Source: Floccularia luteovirens (lineage: Eukaryota > Basidiomycota > Agaricomycetes > Agaricales > Squamanitaceae). Taken from it: 64,000 bases of DNA. Shown in pieces: positions 1-11,731 of the stretch; position 1 is the first letter of the stretch; every line of letters starts with the position of its first letter. Below the pieces are notes generated by a model. It was not told where the DNA came from. It searched no databases and saw only the letters and a program-made list of their open reading frames with translations. The stretch covers positions 992,001-1,056,000 of the forward strand of contig VSJF01000010.1 in the NCBI GenBank assembly GCA_009739215.1, in the 5' to 3' direction. The translations under genes and the position numbers were made by a program.

Positions 1-1305
1 CTAGACTCACCGGTTGGTAATTCAATTCTTCGGATTGATATTTGATTAAGAAACTTTTCCTTTGCAATATCCCCATACAGGAGGTATTTTGGGTACGTAC
101 ATGTCCGATCCCTTTGATTCCGTAAATGTTTGACCCGTTTATACTAGAGTTACCCCGACCTTCAACCGTTGTATGATGCGGCACGCAGTTACCTCGAGAT
201 TCCACAAAGAATTAATCTCCTTAATACACGCGTAGAAGTAATCAGTTGTCTCTCCTCGTTCTTTTTCCAGATCTTACTGTAACTGTGAATTATTAGATCC
301 TTCAAGACATGCTGCAGCTCTTAAAAGAGTCCGTGTCTAGTAAACATGCAGAGCGATTAGAGCAGATCGTCATTGCCTTGATTGGTATAGAGATAGGTAA
401 TTCTCCAGGTCCATAGTTACTCCGGAGGCTTCACTGACTTGTACAACAGTTCTTGGGATTATAACCATCCTTGTTGACCTTATGGCTTGACATGCAGATA
501 CTTAAGTAATATTCTCAGTATGTAAACACTGCTGTGCATGATCACGACATTTCTTACTTCGATGATCAGAACCATTTTTATTCCCTTTCGTCGGTTAGAA
601 TTTCCTTATCAGCTCCACTTCCCTTCCTTATGTGTCGACTACTGATCATTGACCTGCCGTCAGCCGATATTACGTTCGTTTGCAGGCAGTGCCATAGGCA
701 ATTCCCTTCTTTCTGTGCTTTAGGGACAATCGGAGTCTTCGGCAGTTACAAGATCATTACCGCTCTTCCGAATACATCCCATCATCTTCATAGATAACAG
801 ATATATTATTGGTTCATGTTCATGTCACAGTGGTCATTTCCGCTGAACAAGAAAATAGTATTCGGCTTCACTTTCCAATCTGAAATCTGAATTTTAAGTC
901 TAAGGAAAACTCATGACTCAGAAAGACGGGGTGTGAAGTATCTGTCCAGCGGTGATCGGACATGAGTCTGAGTACCAGGCAATTGGCTGATTAAATACTT
1001 AGTAGGGTCTACTGGAAAGGCGAAGTATAAGACTAGAAATAAGTATAGAAGTATTCGAGCCGCACCGTAGGACTCGGCCTCGGATATTGCGAGTAAAATA
1101 TCTCAAGGTATCCTTAGCTAAGAGCGGTGTAAACAATACATACGATTGGAGAATGAAGCTTTGAACTATGAGTAAATATGTCTGTTTGGGGACTTGGTTA
1201 GACGCCATTCTCCGCCTAAAGGTTGGAGTCGTGGTAAAATATCAATCGTCGATCTGAACAACTAAGGTATACAAGAGGGTCTTGGTCAGATAACGTATGA
1301 CTACG
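1..1305. other. Left-edge stretch without a recognisable gene
   Basis: I see no conserved protein segment, RNA gene or repeat here on either strand. Open frames are short, with no recognisable family or convincing splice structure. The right end adjoins the 3' end of the SEC5 gene, so it probably includes its 3' untranslated region and terminator. Confidence 0.5.
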
Positions 1306-4300
1306 TTACTTCACTTCCTTCACGGACCGATTTGGATCTTTTTCACGAGTTCGTGGTCCCGAAGGACGTGAACTGCTGGAAGACTTGGTCTGTCTGAAGC
1401 ACAAAAACTCGATACCAGTAGCGCGACGCGTTTCAGCCAATGTTTTCTTAACTCCATCTAGGTTTGCCTGGAGGTTTTCATCTCCAGGCCGTCGGGCATA
1501 TGCTTGCGATATTTTGTTATAAAGTTCGGATAAAGTCTTAGCAGCAGATGGTGTGACATATCGACCAAGGGTCTGATGCATGAATTCGATTTCTAGCGTC
1601 GCCTGTGTTATAATGAGAACTAGGCAGCAAGGGATCTGTCCATCTGATACATACACGCAACATTCCGCCCATCCCAAATCGCTTAACTTGGCGAAAACAC
1701 CGAAGTGCTTCCTCCGAGAGTTCATCTACAAGGGCACTCAACGTTCGTTCTAGCAGAGATTCCGCGACTCTGCAAATCTGTGCATGGATCCCCACGAGAT
1801 AAATTAGCGTATCATACATGAACGGACGGATTTCTATTCAGTTTTTTTTCAGTCGCTTGCAAATATTACATGACTTGTCCACTCACCAGTTGGTTGGGGG
1901 GTTTCGTACCAATCCATTTTAGTGTCAAGAATCCCAGTGCGGATGATCTCTTTGACCTTCTCAGATTTTGGCTTCAGGTAACCATCAAACAATGTCTGAT
2001 CAAGTTCCTTCACGACACTCATCAAAGTCTAGCAGAACATCAACATAATAAAACAAAAAGTTCAAAATTTCTTGGGTGCACCTGTTTGTCTTCCGCAACG
2101 GATGTACTACAAACACCTTCCAATTGCATCACCATCCTTGGAATGACGACTTCTGTCAGTTGATTGAAGTTTGATATTACAAGTAACATTCTTATGTCCT
2201 GTGAATTGAAGTACCTTAGTAATGTTTCATTGGTATGGGTTGCAGCGTACGTTGTTTGTAGGGTCAAGAACATCCAAAGGATCTGGCCCGCCCAAGCTTG
2301 GTGCTTCTGCACGGGGTATTTTGTTGTTCACAACCGGAGACTCATCAGATGCAAGAAGTACTAGGCCATCAAGAAAAGCATATAGTCCATCGAGGAAGGC
2401 TTTAACGATTTTGGTAACGAATGCCTGCGATACCGGCTTTTGTTTTTGGGATTTTATAGTTAGTGATGACGAATTAAAATCAACACTAGCAGTTATCTTG
2501 AAGGCGACAGTGAGAAGGTGTCGCTGGAATAGCTCAATTTGAGCGAGATAGTGGGTTCCATACGAATCATCAGAGCCAACAGCCCAGGATTCAACGTGAT
2601 AAAATATACCTGCATCTGCTCAAATGTTAGTACAAAGTTGCAGCCCATGACATGCATTCAAACATGCCTCGAAGCCAATCATTTACAAGGACGTCTTCAA
2701 ACTTCCATTTGGCACTTTCAAGGAAGCTTTTCAAGTTGGATGAAGCTTCTGCTGATATTTCCATTCCATTCAGATCATTAACACTGTCTTGCAGCTCGTT
2801 TAGAATTTTTGTCAGATAATAAGCAGTTGATAGCGAGTGAGAGTTTGTTGGGAGATGTGGTGGAGAAGCGGGGTTACTTGCCCCTGGCGATGCCATAACG
2901 GCCACGTCCGATAGCATGAAAAACTCCGAAACGAGGGATATATACAATTTTACAACATCCAATGCCATAGCGCGACATTGAGTTGGACTTCTACGGGTCC
3001 CAGAGGTTGATGTCTGGTATAAAAGTAAGACAAAGATAACAAGTTCAGAATCCTTAACACCATACCTTCAGCTTGAACTTCCCTTCCATGAAGTACTTCG
3101 AAATCTTCCAAAAATTTGGAAAAGATGATAACATAACTTCAGATAGGTTTTTAATCATATCGAGAATCGCTTGCCAAATAGGCTCTCCTGCTGATTTGGC
3201 TATATGAAATATCTTAATCAATGAATAGTCCACATATGGACACTATAGAAATTCACCTATAACTGTATCGGGCTGCTTGGTTTCTAAATCATGAATTGCA
3301 GTCCGTAATTGTACTACTTGCATTCTTGTCAGAGTTTCGAAGTCCCTTTCCTCAGTGCCCACTCTTTCAATAGGTTGCTATAATCAAAGGTTGAGCAAGT
3401 GACCAAAGAAGTGTGTACGACCTACTTTGAATCACGGAAACAGCATTTTGATAAGACAATGTCATTTGGTTAAGTATATGCTTATGTTGACTATCAAAGT
3501 ATGTCCAGATTGGTTCGTCGGTGGCTTGCAGATCCAACAATACTCTATTGATATATGATGTAAAAATCCGGAAGGACATGAAGGGACATACTCAATAGTT
3601 TTCTCTTGCTCCTCTACACTACGGCTTGGATCTTGCAGCTGAGAGTGAAGGACATTCCTCATCTCTGACATTGCCTTCTCGACACTCGCCCACACCTTTT
3701 CGAGAATTCGCTTTTGTTGCTGTTCTGCAGATGTAGTCGTCGTTTCATCTTTAGTATTTCCTATGGGAAGTAATTGTCCTGGCCGAGATTCGAGCAGATA
3801 TTTTCCTTTCTTATAATCACGCATTGCTACCTCATAACGACCCTAGGAGCCAAGTTAATTATAGTATCCAGAAGTCAAAGCATGAAATTGTGTACCTGCT
3901 TCAATAGAGTCAAAGATGACTGTAGGTAGATTAAAGAAGAACTTGGAACGCTCGAAAACGCCTAGAGTTGTGCGCAGCTTCTGTGCTTTGGAAGCATTCT
4001 CCAACACGGGAAGAAAGACTTGATTTGCTTTCTGCGCAGCCTCTGTTCCAGTGTGATAAGGAAAGGCAAGACAAACATAATATACCAAAGCTACTTACGT
4101 TTGAGCTGGTCACGGAGAGGTCTTGAGGCATATTCCGCAGATGGAGATAAAACACCTTCTTTCATCTCCGCTAACAAGGCTAATTTGAAGTTAAACTTCG
4201 GTTTCACACAAGAAACGGGGCAAAATGATACCATCTGTTGATGCCTTGACTGCTACAAACTTATCAAAGTTGTCTTCAACCAGAATCCGAATAGCTTCTG

Positions 4301-4828
4301 ACCGAGCATCGATCAAGCTCCGCAAGTGTGAAGTCCCTGCAGAAAGATCCTGATATGTTGCGTTAGGATGGACTGCAGATAGGAATGCTTTTGGGTCGAA
4401 TGATTTGGATGTAGTGAGAATAGCAGCTTCTACGTTCATAGAACAAAATGTTGTCAGGGTTAGGGAGCATTACAAGCGTATTATTCGTACTGGATTCCAT
4501 ATCCATGTCTTTCAGACTTGAAGAATATTAATTTAAGAAAATGACAATGACGATGTATAAACCAATTAAGCGCACTTTGCATAACTGCCTAAACCAAGTG
4601 GGTCGCCTTCACCATCAATTGCCTGTAGGGTTCATCAAGGCGCCAGCAACGGAGTCTTCAAGTTCATGGTCTACTTCTTCCCATTTGCTAAGAATTGTGG
4701 CAGGTAACAAAATCAGCCGACAGTAAGCAGAAATTGAGTAGGGAGTTTACAAACGTAGGATATAGTGTGCTTATTGAGTAAGCTTTCAAAAGTGCTGCTT
4801 CATCGACATCGAAATTCAGCTTAGGCAT
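1306..4828 (-). CDS. SEC5: Exocyst complex component Sec5 (EXOC2), with one apparent frameshift near the N-terminus
   Basis: Sec5 is a subunit of the octameric exocyst, which tethers secretory vesicles to the plasma membrane at sites of polarised growth. I chose the ATG at 4828 because it opens a conserved start ([20 protein letters not shown]). Exon 1 ends at 4755 and exon 2 begins at 4687 with [20 protein letters not shown]. Further exons give [40 protein letters not shown], the conserved block around [20 protein letters not shown], and the C-terminal part around [20 protein letters not shown]. The protein ends with a basic, serine-rich tail at 1306. About a dozen short introns interrupt it. 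One extra base at the TT of 4619-4620 (AA on the coding strand) breaks the frame between MNPTG and [11 protein letters not shown]; the remaining exons read in frame. Identification rests on recognised family sequence and is firm. Whether the frameshift is real is open. Confidence 0.88.
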
Positions 4829-5255
4829 TCCCCTTGTCAAACGCAGTTGAATTGATATATAACGCGAACGGGTGAAGCATTTGGTTAACAGCTATGAAAC
4901 CCATTGTGTTAGTGGCTTAGTCACCAAAGATTCCAAATAGAACGAAAATTTGTTCTTATTAGTCTCACAAGCTGCAAGCATTCTTTCGCTCAAATCTACA
5001 TACAGAAACAGAATCTAAGGCCTAAGCTTCCTAAGGCCAGCTAACGACTCAAGGATTCCCCTTTATAAGCATTCGGATATTATAAATTATCAATAACAAA
5101 GGTATTCCAATTTGTTAAGAGGAGAAGGGGAATTGTGGTCAGAAAACCAATGTCATTATTACATTGCTATATGTTTAACCTAACGGTCCTTTCCACAGAA
5201 ATACGGAAATTAAGTAGCCCCAGAGTCACAAATTAAAGGTTTGGATTCGAGGTGA
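4829..5255. other. Intergenic gap between SEC5 and SCS7
   Basis: No coding segment recognised. It should hold the SEC5 promoter and the SCS7 3' end, since both genes are on the minus strand. I see no clear TATA box or repeat. Confidence 0.5.
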
Positions 5256-6736
5256 CTATACTGGAAGAACGGTGTTAAATATGATGTCCCAAATCTTACC
5301 TATGATAGAAATAGTTCAGAACCGGGTAATAAGAAGCAAGAGAATACTGACTAGTAACGCCAAAGCCGAGTTCAAAGTTCTTATAGTGGTGGGCCAAGTG
5401 ATATTTCTTCATTTCACGAAGGTATTGTGGGAGCTTGGTGTGATGAAGCCTAGCAATGAAAGATGAAATCACAAAAGGGGCTGGGGTAAGAATGGTAACT
5501 CACGCATAGTGCATACAATCATAGAGAACATCTAGACAACCTGTGAGATCAAGGATCATGTGAGAGGACGTTGATGACTCACAGAAGGCGAAAGCTCCTG
5601 ATATTATCCCATTGGCAACGGCAGTTGGGAATAGTACATATGCCAGTCGAGTAAAAGGAAACTGTAGCGTGGCGAATAGGATTGGAGGCATGACCAACCT
5701 CAGCCTACATTTATGTCAGAACCAGTGCAATAGCAGACGTTGTAACAGATCACTAACCGATCCATTGGGAGGTAATGATGTACTCCATGCATGGTAAAAT
5801 GCAGGAGAAGGAAAACAGGTTTATCTGGAAGCCATTCGTCGATGTGGAACAGGAAGCGATGCATGCCATACTCTAGAATTGTCCAGATAATATTACCAAT
5901 GATAAAGCACACCATGGTCTTAGCAATGGAATCGGACGGAATCTTGTCTAGATATTTCATGGGGAGCAAAGGATTTGTAGAAAAATCGGGAATGGGACCA
6001 GTGAACTGGAATAAAGAGCGCAGGAACAGATATCCCGCAATTGGTACCCAAACAATGGGTACAACATACCAGACGGTCCTTGTGGTGATCTATGTAACAA
6101 AAAAGAAGTCGATATATATCCCACAAATAGGGTAGGACGACAAACCTCAAGGATATCTGGACCAAATAGACGCGCAGGTTCAGCAAGATGCCTTGGTTGA
6201 TGTACTTGCTTCAAGTAATATGATTTGCTATATGGGATAACTATTAATTGGAGCATAGTAAGTTTGAGATTTATAGCTCGTACCTAAAGTTAGCCTCCCA
6301 AACTTGACGTAACAGAGGTTTGCGAAGGTCAAGAAACTGATTCTTCTCATAATCCTTGGCAGAGTCGGTATCATCAGGATGAAAATCATCTGTTGCTTCC
6401 CAATCTAAAAGATGTCTGTCAATAAAAAAAATATGCCACGACACGGACAAGTTATGCACCATCTTTCAGAAGTGTCTCATCCACACCCAACCTTCCTATA
6501 ACATATTCCTCCATCATATCATATGCAGACTCGGAGTGTTCATGTTCATCCACATCTTTCATGACTTCTTCTATATCCTGGCCTGCGTGCTTCATAATAA
6601 CATCGTCCCCTCCAGGATGGTCATTCAGGAATCTTGAAACGTCATATACCTTGCCTGCACGAGTAATCCAACAGCTACTTGCTGTGGTATGGGTGGCAAT
6701 ATCCTCCTTGGTGTATATACGAACTCGTTTGGACAT
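5256..6736 (-). CDS. SCS7: Sphingolipid fatty-acid 2-hydroxylase (cytochrome b5 plus fatty-acid hydroxylase domains)
   Basis: This ER enzyme hydroxylates the alpha carbon of the very-long-chain fatty acid of ceramide. The first exon (6736 to about 6452) encodes a cytochrome b5 domain with the heme-binding motif HPGGDD and a second histidine in the HEHSES segment. After a linker exon (DFHPDDTDSAKDYEKNQ) come membrane segments and the di-iron histidine motifs: HRFLFH, HGVHHYLPMDR, CMHYALHHTKLP and YHLAHHYKN. The C-terminus is spliced as FGVTSKIWDIIFNTVLPV, with the stop at 5256-5258. The start at 6736 begins MSKRVRIYTKEDIATH directly before the b5 fold, as usual in fungi. Domain order and length (about 370 residues) match yeast Scs7. 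Roughly six short introns; the frame is intact throughout as far as I could splice it. Confidence 0.92.
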
Positions 6737-7369
6737 TCTGGGGTGTAGGAGATGGATGTCGTGCGGAAGCTACGGTGATCTCGCCACTTTTGAAATTCGA
6801 TTTTTGAAGCGACAACTGTTTTGCCCGGACTAGATCACATGACTTTTTTTTTTCCCGCAAATCCGTCAACAACGGTGTAACTTTGAAGCTTGAGTCCAGA
6901 ACAATACCAGGTCCTCAAAGACTTTATGCGTATAATCAAGTCCAGTCTTTTTATCCAGACCTTTCATGCGCTACAACGAAAATCCAGCTAATTAGCCCGA
7001 AAAATATCCTTAGATCTTCCACAATCTTCGATGAATGTTCAAAACTCTTAAAACTTAATTTCTATACAATCAAGTGACTCGAGCTCATACGAAACAGGCC
7101 CGGCGAGCCAATGCACTTTGGCCACCTACAGAAGAGATGGTCACTACCTATAGAAGACCCGGCCCGTGCAGGTGTCTATCCCGCAATTAGAATTATCCAC
7201 TCTCATATGACAGCTTGAACTCCATCAAATATTGTAACATGATCACCGCCAGTATTGCAACGGATCAACTGAAGCTTATAATCGTCTTCTGAGGATTTCT
7301 TGGGGGTGCTGACTGCAAAGCCATAAATGTGCTGGCATTGGGCTTTTTCTTACCCCCAATTCCAACGCC
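6737..7369. other. Divergent intergenic region between SCS7 and the GH16 gene
   Basis: It separates a minus-strand gene from a plus-strand gene, so it must carry both promoters. I see no coding exon and no strong TATA box. The nearest striking feature is a short poly-T run at about 6844-6853 beside the SCS7 start. Confidence 0.45.
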
Positions 7370-8549
7370 ATGGTATTCAACATGCATCTACTGTAAGAAT
7401 GTGTTTGACAACTGAAGTGGTTCTGCTAACTTTGGATTGATCCAGCAAATATTTACCCCTGATCAGCGTGTCTCTCTTCATCAATTCTGCGACTGCCGCC
7501 CCTCAAGTAACGACAGTTATCCCATCCACCTCATTTTCGTCTTATTCAACATTTGAAACCTATTGGGCATATCTCTATCCTTGGGGATCTGATCACAATG
7601 GAAGTAAGTTAAAGTTTCGACTACTTCTTCAAATCAAGATGTTGATTATCAAAAGGTGCTAGAATGAAAGGCAGTTCCACTGACCATACCAACATCGTCG
7701 TAGCATCGAACACTCTCAGCCTTATTGCTACCCCTACCTCAAATCCGATTCCACCAACGAGCTCAGCAAACCCACACCCAGCAATTCATTATGCAAGGTT
7801 TGTGATTGTCACTTAGGAGGTACACATAACTTAGCCAACCGGAACTGCCGCATACAGTGGTGCAGTACACGCCAAATCACAAATCACGGTGACCAGTAGC
7901 AGAGGATATACCATCTCAGGCGAGTTCAGCGCTCCAACCGCAAGAGGGACATGGCCTGCCTTCTGGTGCGTTATCTTTATGCGTCTGCAGATATAATGTT
8001 TATGAAATTCTTGCAGGCTTACTGTATGTTATTCCTGTTGTCTGGAAAAATCTCTTCTGACTTCCTGCAGGCTGTCAACGGCTGGCCTCCTGAGGCGGAC
8101 ATCGGAGAATGGAAAGGCACGAACAACAACTGGTACAATACATTCAACACGTCCTCGATTGTGCGTTCCGACCTCGTCTCTTGGCCAAGCGACCTCTCTT
8201 TCCATTCACTCAAGGCTGTTCTCACTGCGGAGTCCAATAACGCCGACGTGAAATTCCAATTTTACATGGACAACGTTTTACGTGCGACACAGTATGGCCA
8301 AGGGTTTGTGGGAAAGCCTATGTGGTTGTGAGTCCTTTATTTCTCGGAATTTCATCGTCCCTAGTCTCTTATATCGTATTTCGTTCGCTTCTAGGATCGT
8401 CAATCTTCAGGTTGGTTTATACATTTCTGTCTTCTAGCGCTTCCTAATTTTCTCTATTCATATAGATGGAAGGTTCCTCGGGTTCTCCCGGTCCATCTGG
8501 AACCACAACCTACAAGATCCGCAATGTACAAGTTACCAGCACTAGCTAG
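7370..8549 (+). CDS. Secreted glycoside hydrolase family 16 (beta-glucanase-type, ConA-like fold)
   Basis: Predicted extracellular endo-glycosidase acting on beta-1,3 or mixed-linkage glucan; the exact substrate cannot be read from the sequence. ATGs lie in one frame at 7370 and 7382. From 7382, splicing 7392 to 7446 gives a signal peptide (MHLLKYLPLISVSLFINSAT), so 7382 may be the true start. Later exons give DHTNIVVASNTLSLIATPTS, AYSGAVHAKSQITVTSSRGY and TARGTWPAFW, then the catalytic GH16 motif EADIGE within NGWPPEADIGEWKG (about 8088-8120), where the two glutamates are nucleophile and acid/base. A C-terminal strand, MWLIVNLQMEGSSGSPGPS, follows, and the stop is at 8547-8549. The third intron fits the frame only with its donor after ARF (GTGATT) and acceptor before PTGTAAYSG. 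About 300 residues, no extra domain. Fungal cell-wall remodelling or beta-glucan degradation are both possible. Confidence 0.82.
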
Positions 8550-9805
8550 TTGCTTATATCCATCAGTAACGATTCATGTGTATCAATCTATCATGTAGGA
8601 CATCGGCTTTAAATGGAGAACTTGTGTGGAAAGATACACCACTAAATGATTCTTATCTCGGTTATAGTCATAACTATGACAGCATACATGTTCACATGCT
8701 ACGACTACTCCCATACCATTTGAGCAAAAATGTCTCCTATTCATTCCAAACTTGGTATGTGTACCTCACATTTTGGGTTCTAATCAATTCTTCATAGTCT
8801 TTTTTCGTTCGGCTCATATTGTCATACCTATGAAGCCATCTTCCATCTTCCATTGGTGTATGTCCTCACTCACATTGCGTGCAAATTGCCTCTAAACATT
8901 CTTAGCCAACGAGTTGTCTTTCAATCTCCCTTTCGTTTTATATATAATACATTGTGATTCCAATTAATCATGGGATAGACCCCTAAGTTTTATATTTCCT
9001 CTGGGAAACTCTTGCTGACGCCCTGTTCATCTGAACCAAATAGGTCTTTGTTGTTCTCACGGTAATAGTCATGCTGCATTCACGTTATTCTTCAAAGTTC
9101 TGCTGTTGCAGGATTGTAGCATTTCTTTTCCACAGGTTACCATTCATCTGGGTGTTTCCCGCACTGTTTCCACTCGATATATTCATGTCCACGGGATTTA
9201 TTGGAACAACGCCCCACTTTTCGATGTTACAAGAGACATACCAACCGGCCGTATTTGCTTCGAATTCGAAGCATGACCTCATGTGTTCTATTATAGAATC
9301 AAAGCCCGTGGGAGTTGATGATGCTTGTGATTAAACAGCTTTCGTTCCACGGATATGTGCTCCCCTTCAACTGCGCGGATTTTGCACACTATGCAGTGAC
9401 AGATATCCCGGTTCAACGGCACTATTCAAACTTGTTTGAACACCTAGAATAACGTTAAGTCGGCACGATCCCAAACGATCCCAGTTGCCCACCCTGCGCA
9501 GCTACCATCACCGAGTGACCGCACCGCAGCAACCACAGACGCTGTCTCTTCATGCCTCATCACCGCTAGTCAATCATTCTGTCGATCTATTTTTACATAC
9601 ACACAAATTTCTGCCTGGACTAAAAAAGAATGATACCTTCTGGGGTCGACATAGTTTCAACGACGTAAAGGGCATGTGTTTTCCCACAAAGATGAACGCG
9701 TCAAAAGGGTGAATTAAAACCATGGACATTGGCTATTCCTCCCACACTATCCACTACCTCCCACATACCCCTCTTCCTCCCCCTCCTCTCAGTAGAACCT
9801 AAAAA
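8550..9805. other. Intergenic region between the GH16 and cupredoxin genes
   Basis: About 1.25 kb with no recognised coding segment. The last 75 bases (about 9733-9805) are strongly pyrimidine-rich on the plus strand (CCTCTTCCTCCCCCTCCTCT type) and end directly at the cupredoxin ATG, as expected of a fungal transcription-start/leader region. Confidence 0.5.
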
Positions 9806-10825
9806 ATGTACGCTTTCGCTGCCCTATCGAGCCTGATGCTGGCCACTTTGGCTGCCGCTCAGAGCAATGGCTCTGTAGTACGTCACTGTTATATCTTCAA
9901 TGTTGTCTTTTGTGTATCATCTATTCTCGTAGGTTATACAAGTCGGAACTACCGCAGATGCCCGTGGGGGGATGTTCCAGTTTATCCCAAACAATGTTAC
10001 AGCTTCGAACGGCACTGTTGTAACCTTCAGGTTCACGGGAGTGTAAGTCTTTAATTTGATTATATTATTTAGAAATTCTACTAATCATTTGTTTCGTTCA
10101 ATAGCCCTGGTAACCACTCCGTTACCCAGTCTACATTTGCTGCGCCTTGTTTCGGGCTTGCGAACGGATTCGACTCGGGATGGGTCTTGGTACCCTCAAC
10201 TCCGAACCCACCACCTGAGTGGAATTTAACCATTACTGATGATACCAAACGTATGACCAATAACCTACCACCCTATCGACCTAACACTGATGGAATTATA
10301 GCACTGTGGTTCTTCTGCAAGCAGCTCATACCCGCACCACACTGTTCTGTTGGCAAGTCAAATTTATCCTGCTTTACAACTTAATACTAACTTCAAGACG
10401 GGCCCGTATTACAGGCATGGTCGGAGCCATTAATGCACCGACTACTGGAAACAACACACTTGCTAACTATCAAGCTAATGCAAAAGCCTTCACTGGTACT
10501 CCACCAGTAAGTAGATCAAGCTATTCCTGAATATTGATACTGAAGCCTTTCCAACCCCTACCAGCAAGGGGAAGGATCGCTTGTTGGTATGGGCGCATCT
10601 GCATCTGCATTCCCTTCCCCACTCGCGAGTGGCATTATGTTAGCTACGGCCACCTCTCAATTCCCTAGCGCTTCTGCTGGTGCTGGTGCTGGAAACGGAA
10701 CTGGTTCTGGTACCGGCGCAGGAAGTGGTGCTGCCAGCCCATCGCCTACAAGTGGCGCAAGTATAGTCTCTTATAGCCCCATCGTTATACTCTTAGCTAC
10801 CCTGGCTTCGTTTATGTTGGCGTGA
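9806..10825 (+). CDS. Secreted cupredoxin-domain protein with Gly/Ser/Ala-rich stalk and GPI-type tail
   Basis: A plastocyanin/azurin-like domain protein of a kind common in basidiomycetes, probably exported and anchored to the cell surface; enzymatic activity is unlikely. The N-terminus is a signal peptide (MYAFAALSSLMLATLAAAQS). The single cupredoxin domain then reads IQVGTTADARGGMFQFIPNN, VTFRFTGV, GNHSVTQSTFAAPCFGLANG, LWFFCKQLIPAPHCSVGMVG. Candidate type-1 copper ligands are His in GNHS, Cys in WFFC, His in APHC and Met in GMVG. A low-complexity stalk of Gly, Ser, Ala and Thr follows, then a hydrophobic C-terminus (YSPIVILLATLASFMLA) typical of GPI-anchor signals. The intron at 10353-10414 starts with GCAAGT, not GT; it is the only choice that keeps the frame between HCSVG and MVGAIN. 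About 230 residues over five or six exons. Confidence 0.85.
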
Positions 10826-11731
10826 AGATGGAGCAGCACGCCAGGGTATTGATGAGAATCATTTCTTTGGTAGGACTTGGACCCCCCAAAAAATACCGTG
10901 TTCCAAGAACTTTGTTTTCTCACACCATTACGTTCCATCTAGTTCTGTTTTACCTAACTTCTTAGTAGTATTTGTCTACTGTCCACTTACAGTTACAACC
11001 ATGTGAATTTTTATTGAACGTCGTTATGATAACGCCATAAAGTAGCACCACAATCCAAAAGAAGGCTTCTTTGTAGTTCGCATGTTCAGAACAAGGCTCC
11101 ACTATAGCTACCAAATGCTGTTGTGCTAGAGCCGGTGATCTGATGACCTCATGAAGTGATATATGATTAAGTCTGAAATCAGTTTATATTGGCGTATTGT
11201 ATGTAACAGACGAAAACGTACAAGAAACAACACTTGAAACAAGACGCTCAATGTTGCAAGCATTCCTGGTCACCTAACCTTTTCCGAAATATCATAAAGT
11301 TTGAATTTGTTGTATGACCAGCTATTACGGGTTACAGCTGATTAAGGCCTTCAGCCAGATAAGTTTCGGGGTGCAAATCACTAGCGAAGATACGAATCAT
11401 GAAGCACAAGTTATGTGTGGAAACAGTACGCGACCAATACGGAGACTCACGGAGATGAGGGAAACGCCAGGTGGGATGATGTCAATTGGGTATCAGTTAG
11501 AAAAATTAGAAAAATTAGAAACTCCAATACGTTTATCCGTTATTCGTATTCCATCAAAGATCGATACCTAGTACTATATAAACTGTTTCCACTTCCACCC
11601 ACAAAGAATTATACAGTAATGACCCAACATTTTCAACTTCCAACTCCTCAACTCCTATATCAGTAGCTCAGTCTCCTCACTTGCAAAAAAAAATTCAGAT
11701 TTCGCAAACTTTGCTTGCAATCTCGTTAAAC
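10826..11731. other. Intergenic region between the cupredoxin and dehydrogenase genes
   Basis: No coding segment recognised over about 900 bases. The right-hand part holds the promoter of the dehydrogenase gene, including a TATA box described separately and a pyrimidine-rich leader at about 11630-11680. Confidence 0.5.
11575..11582 (+). promoter_or_regulatory. TATA box upstream of the dehydrogenase gene
   Basis: A consensus TATATAAA lies about 150 bases before the ATG at 11732 and is followed by a C/T-rich stretch. Spacing fits a TATA-dependent fungal promoter with a leader of roughly 100-120 bases. Assignment rests on motif and position only. Confidence 0.5.
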
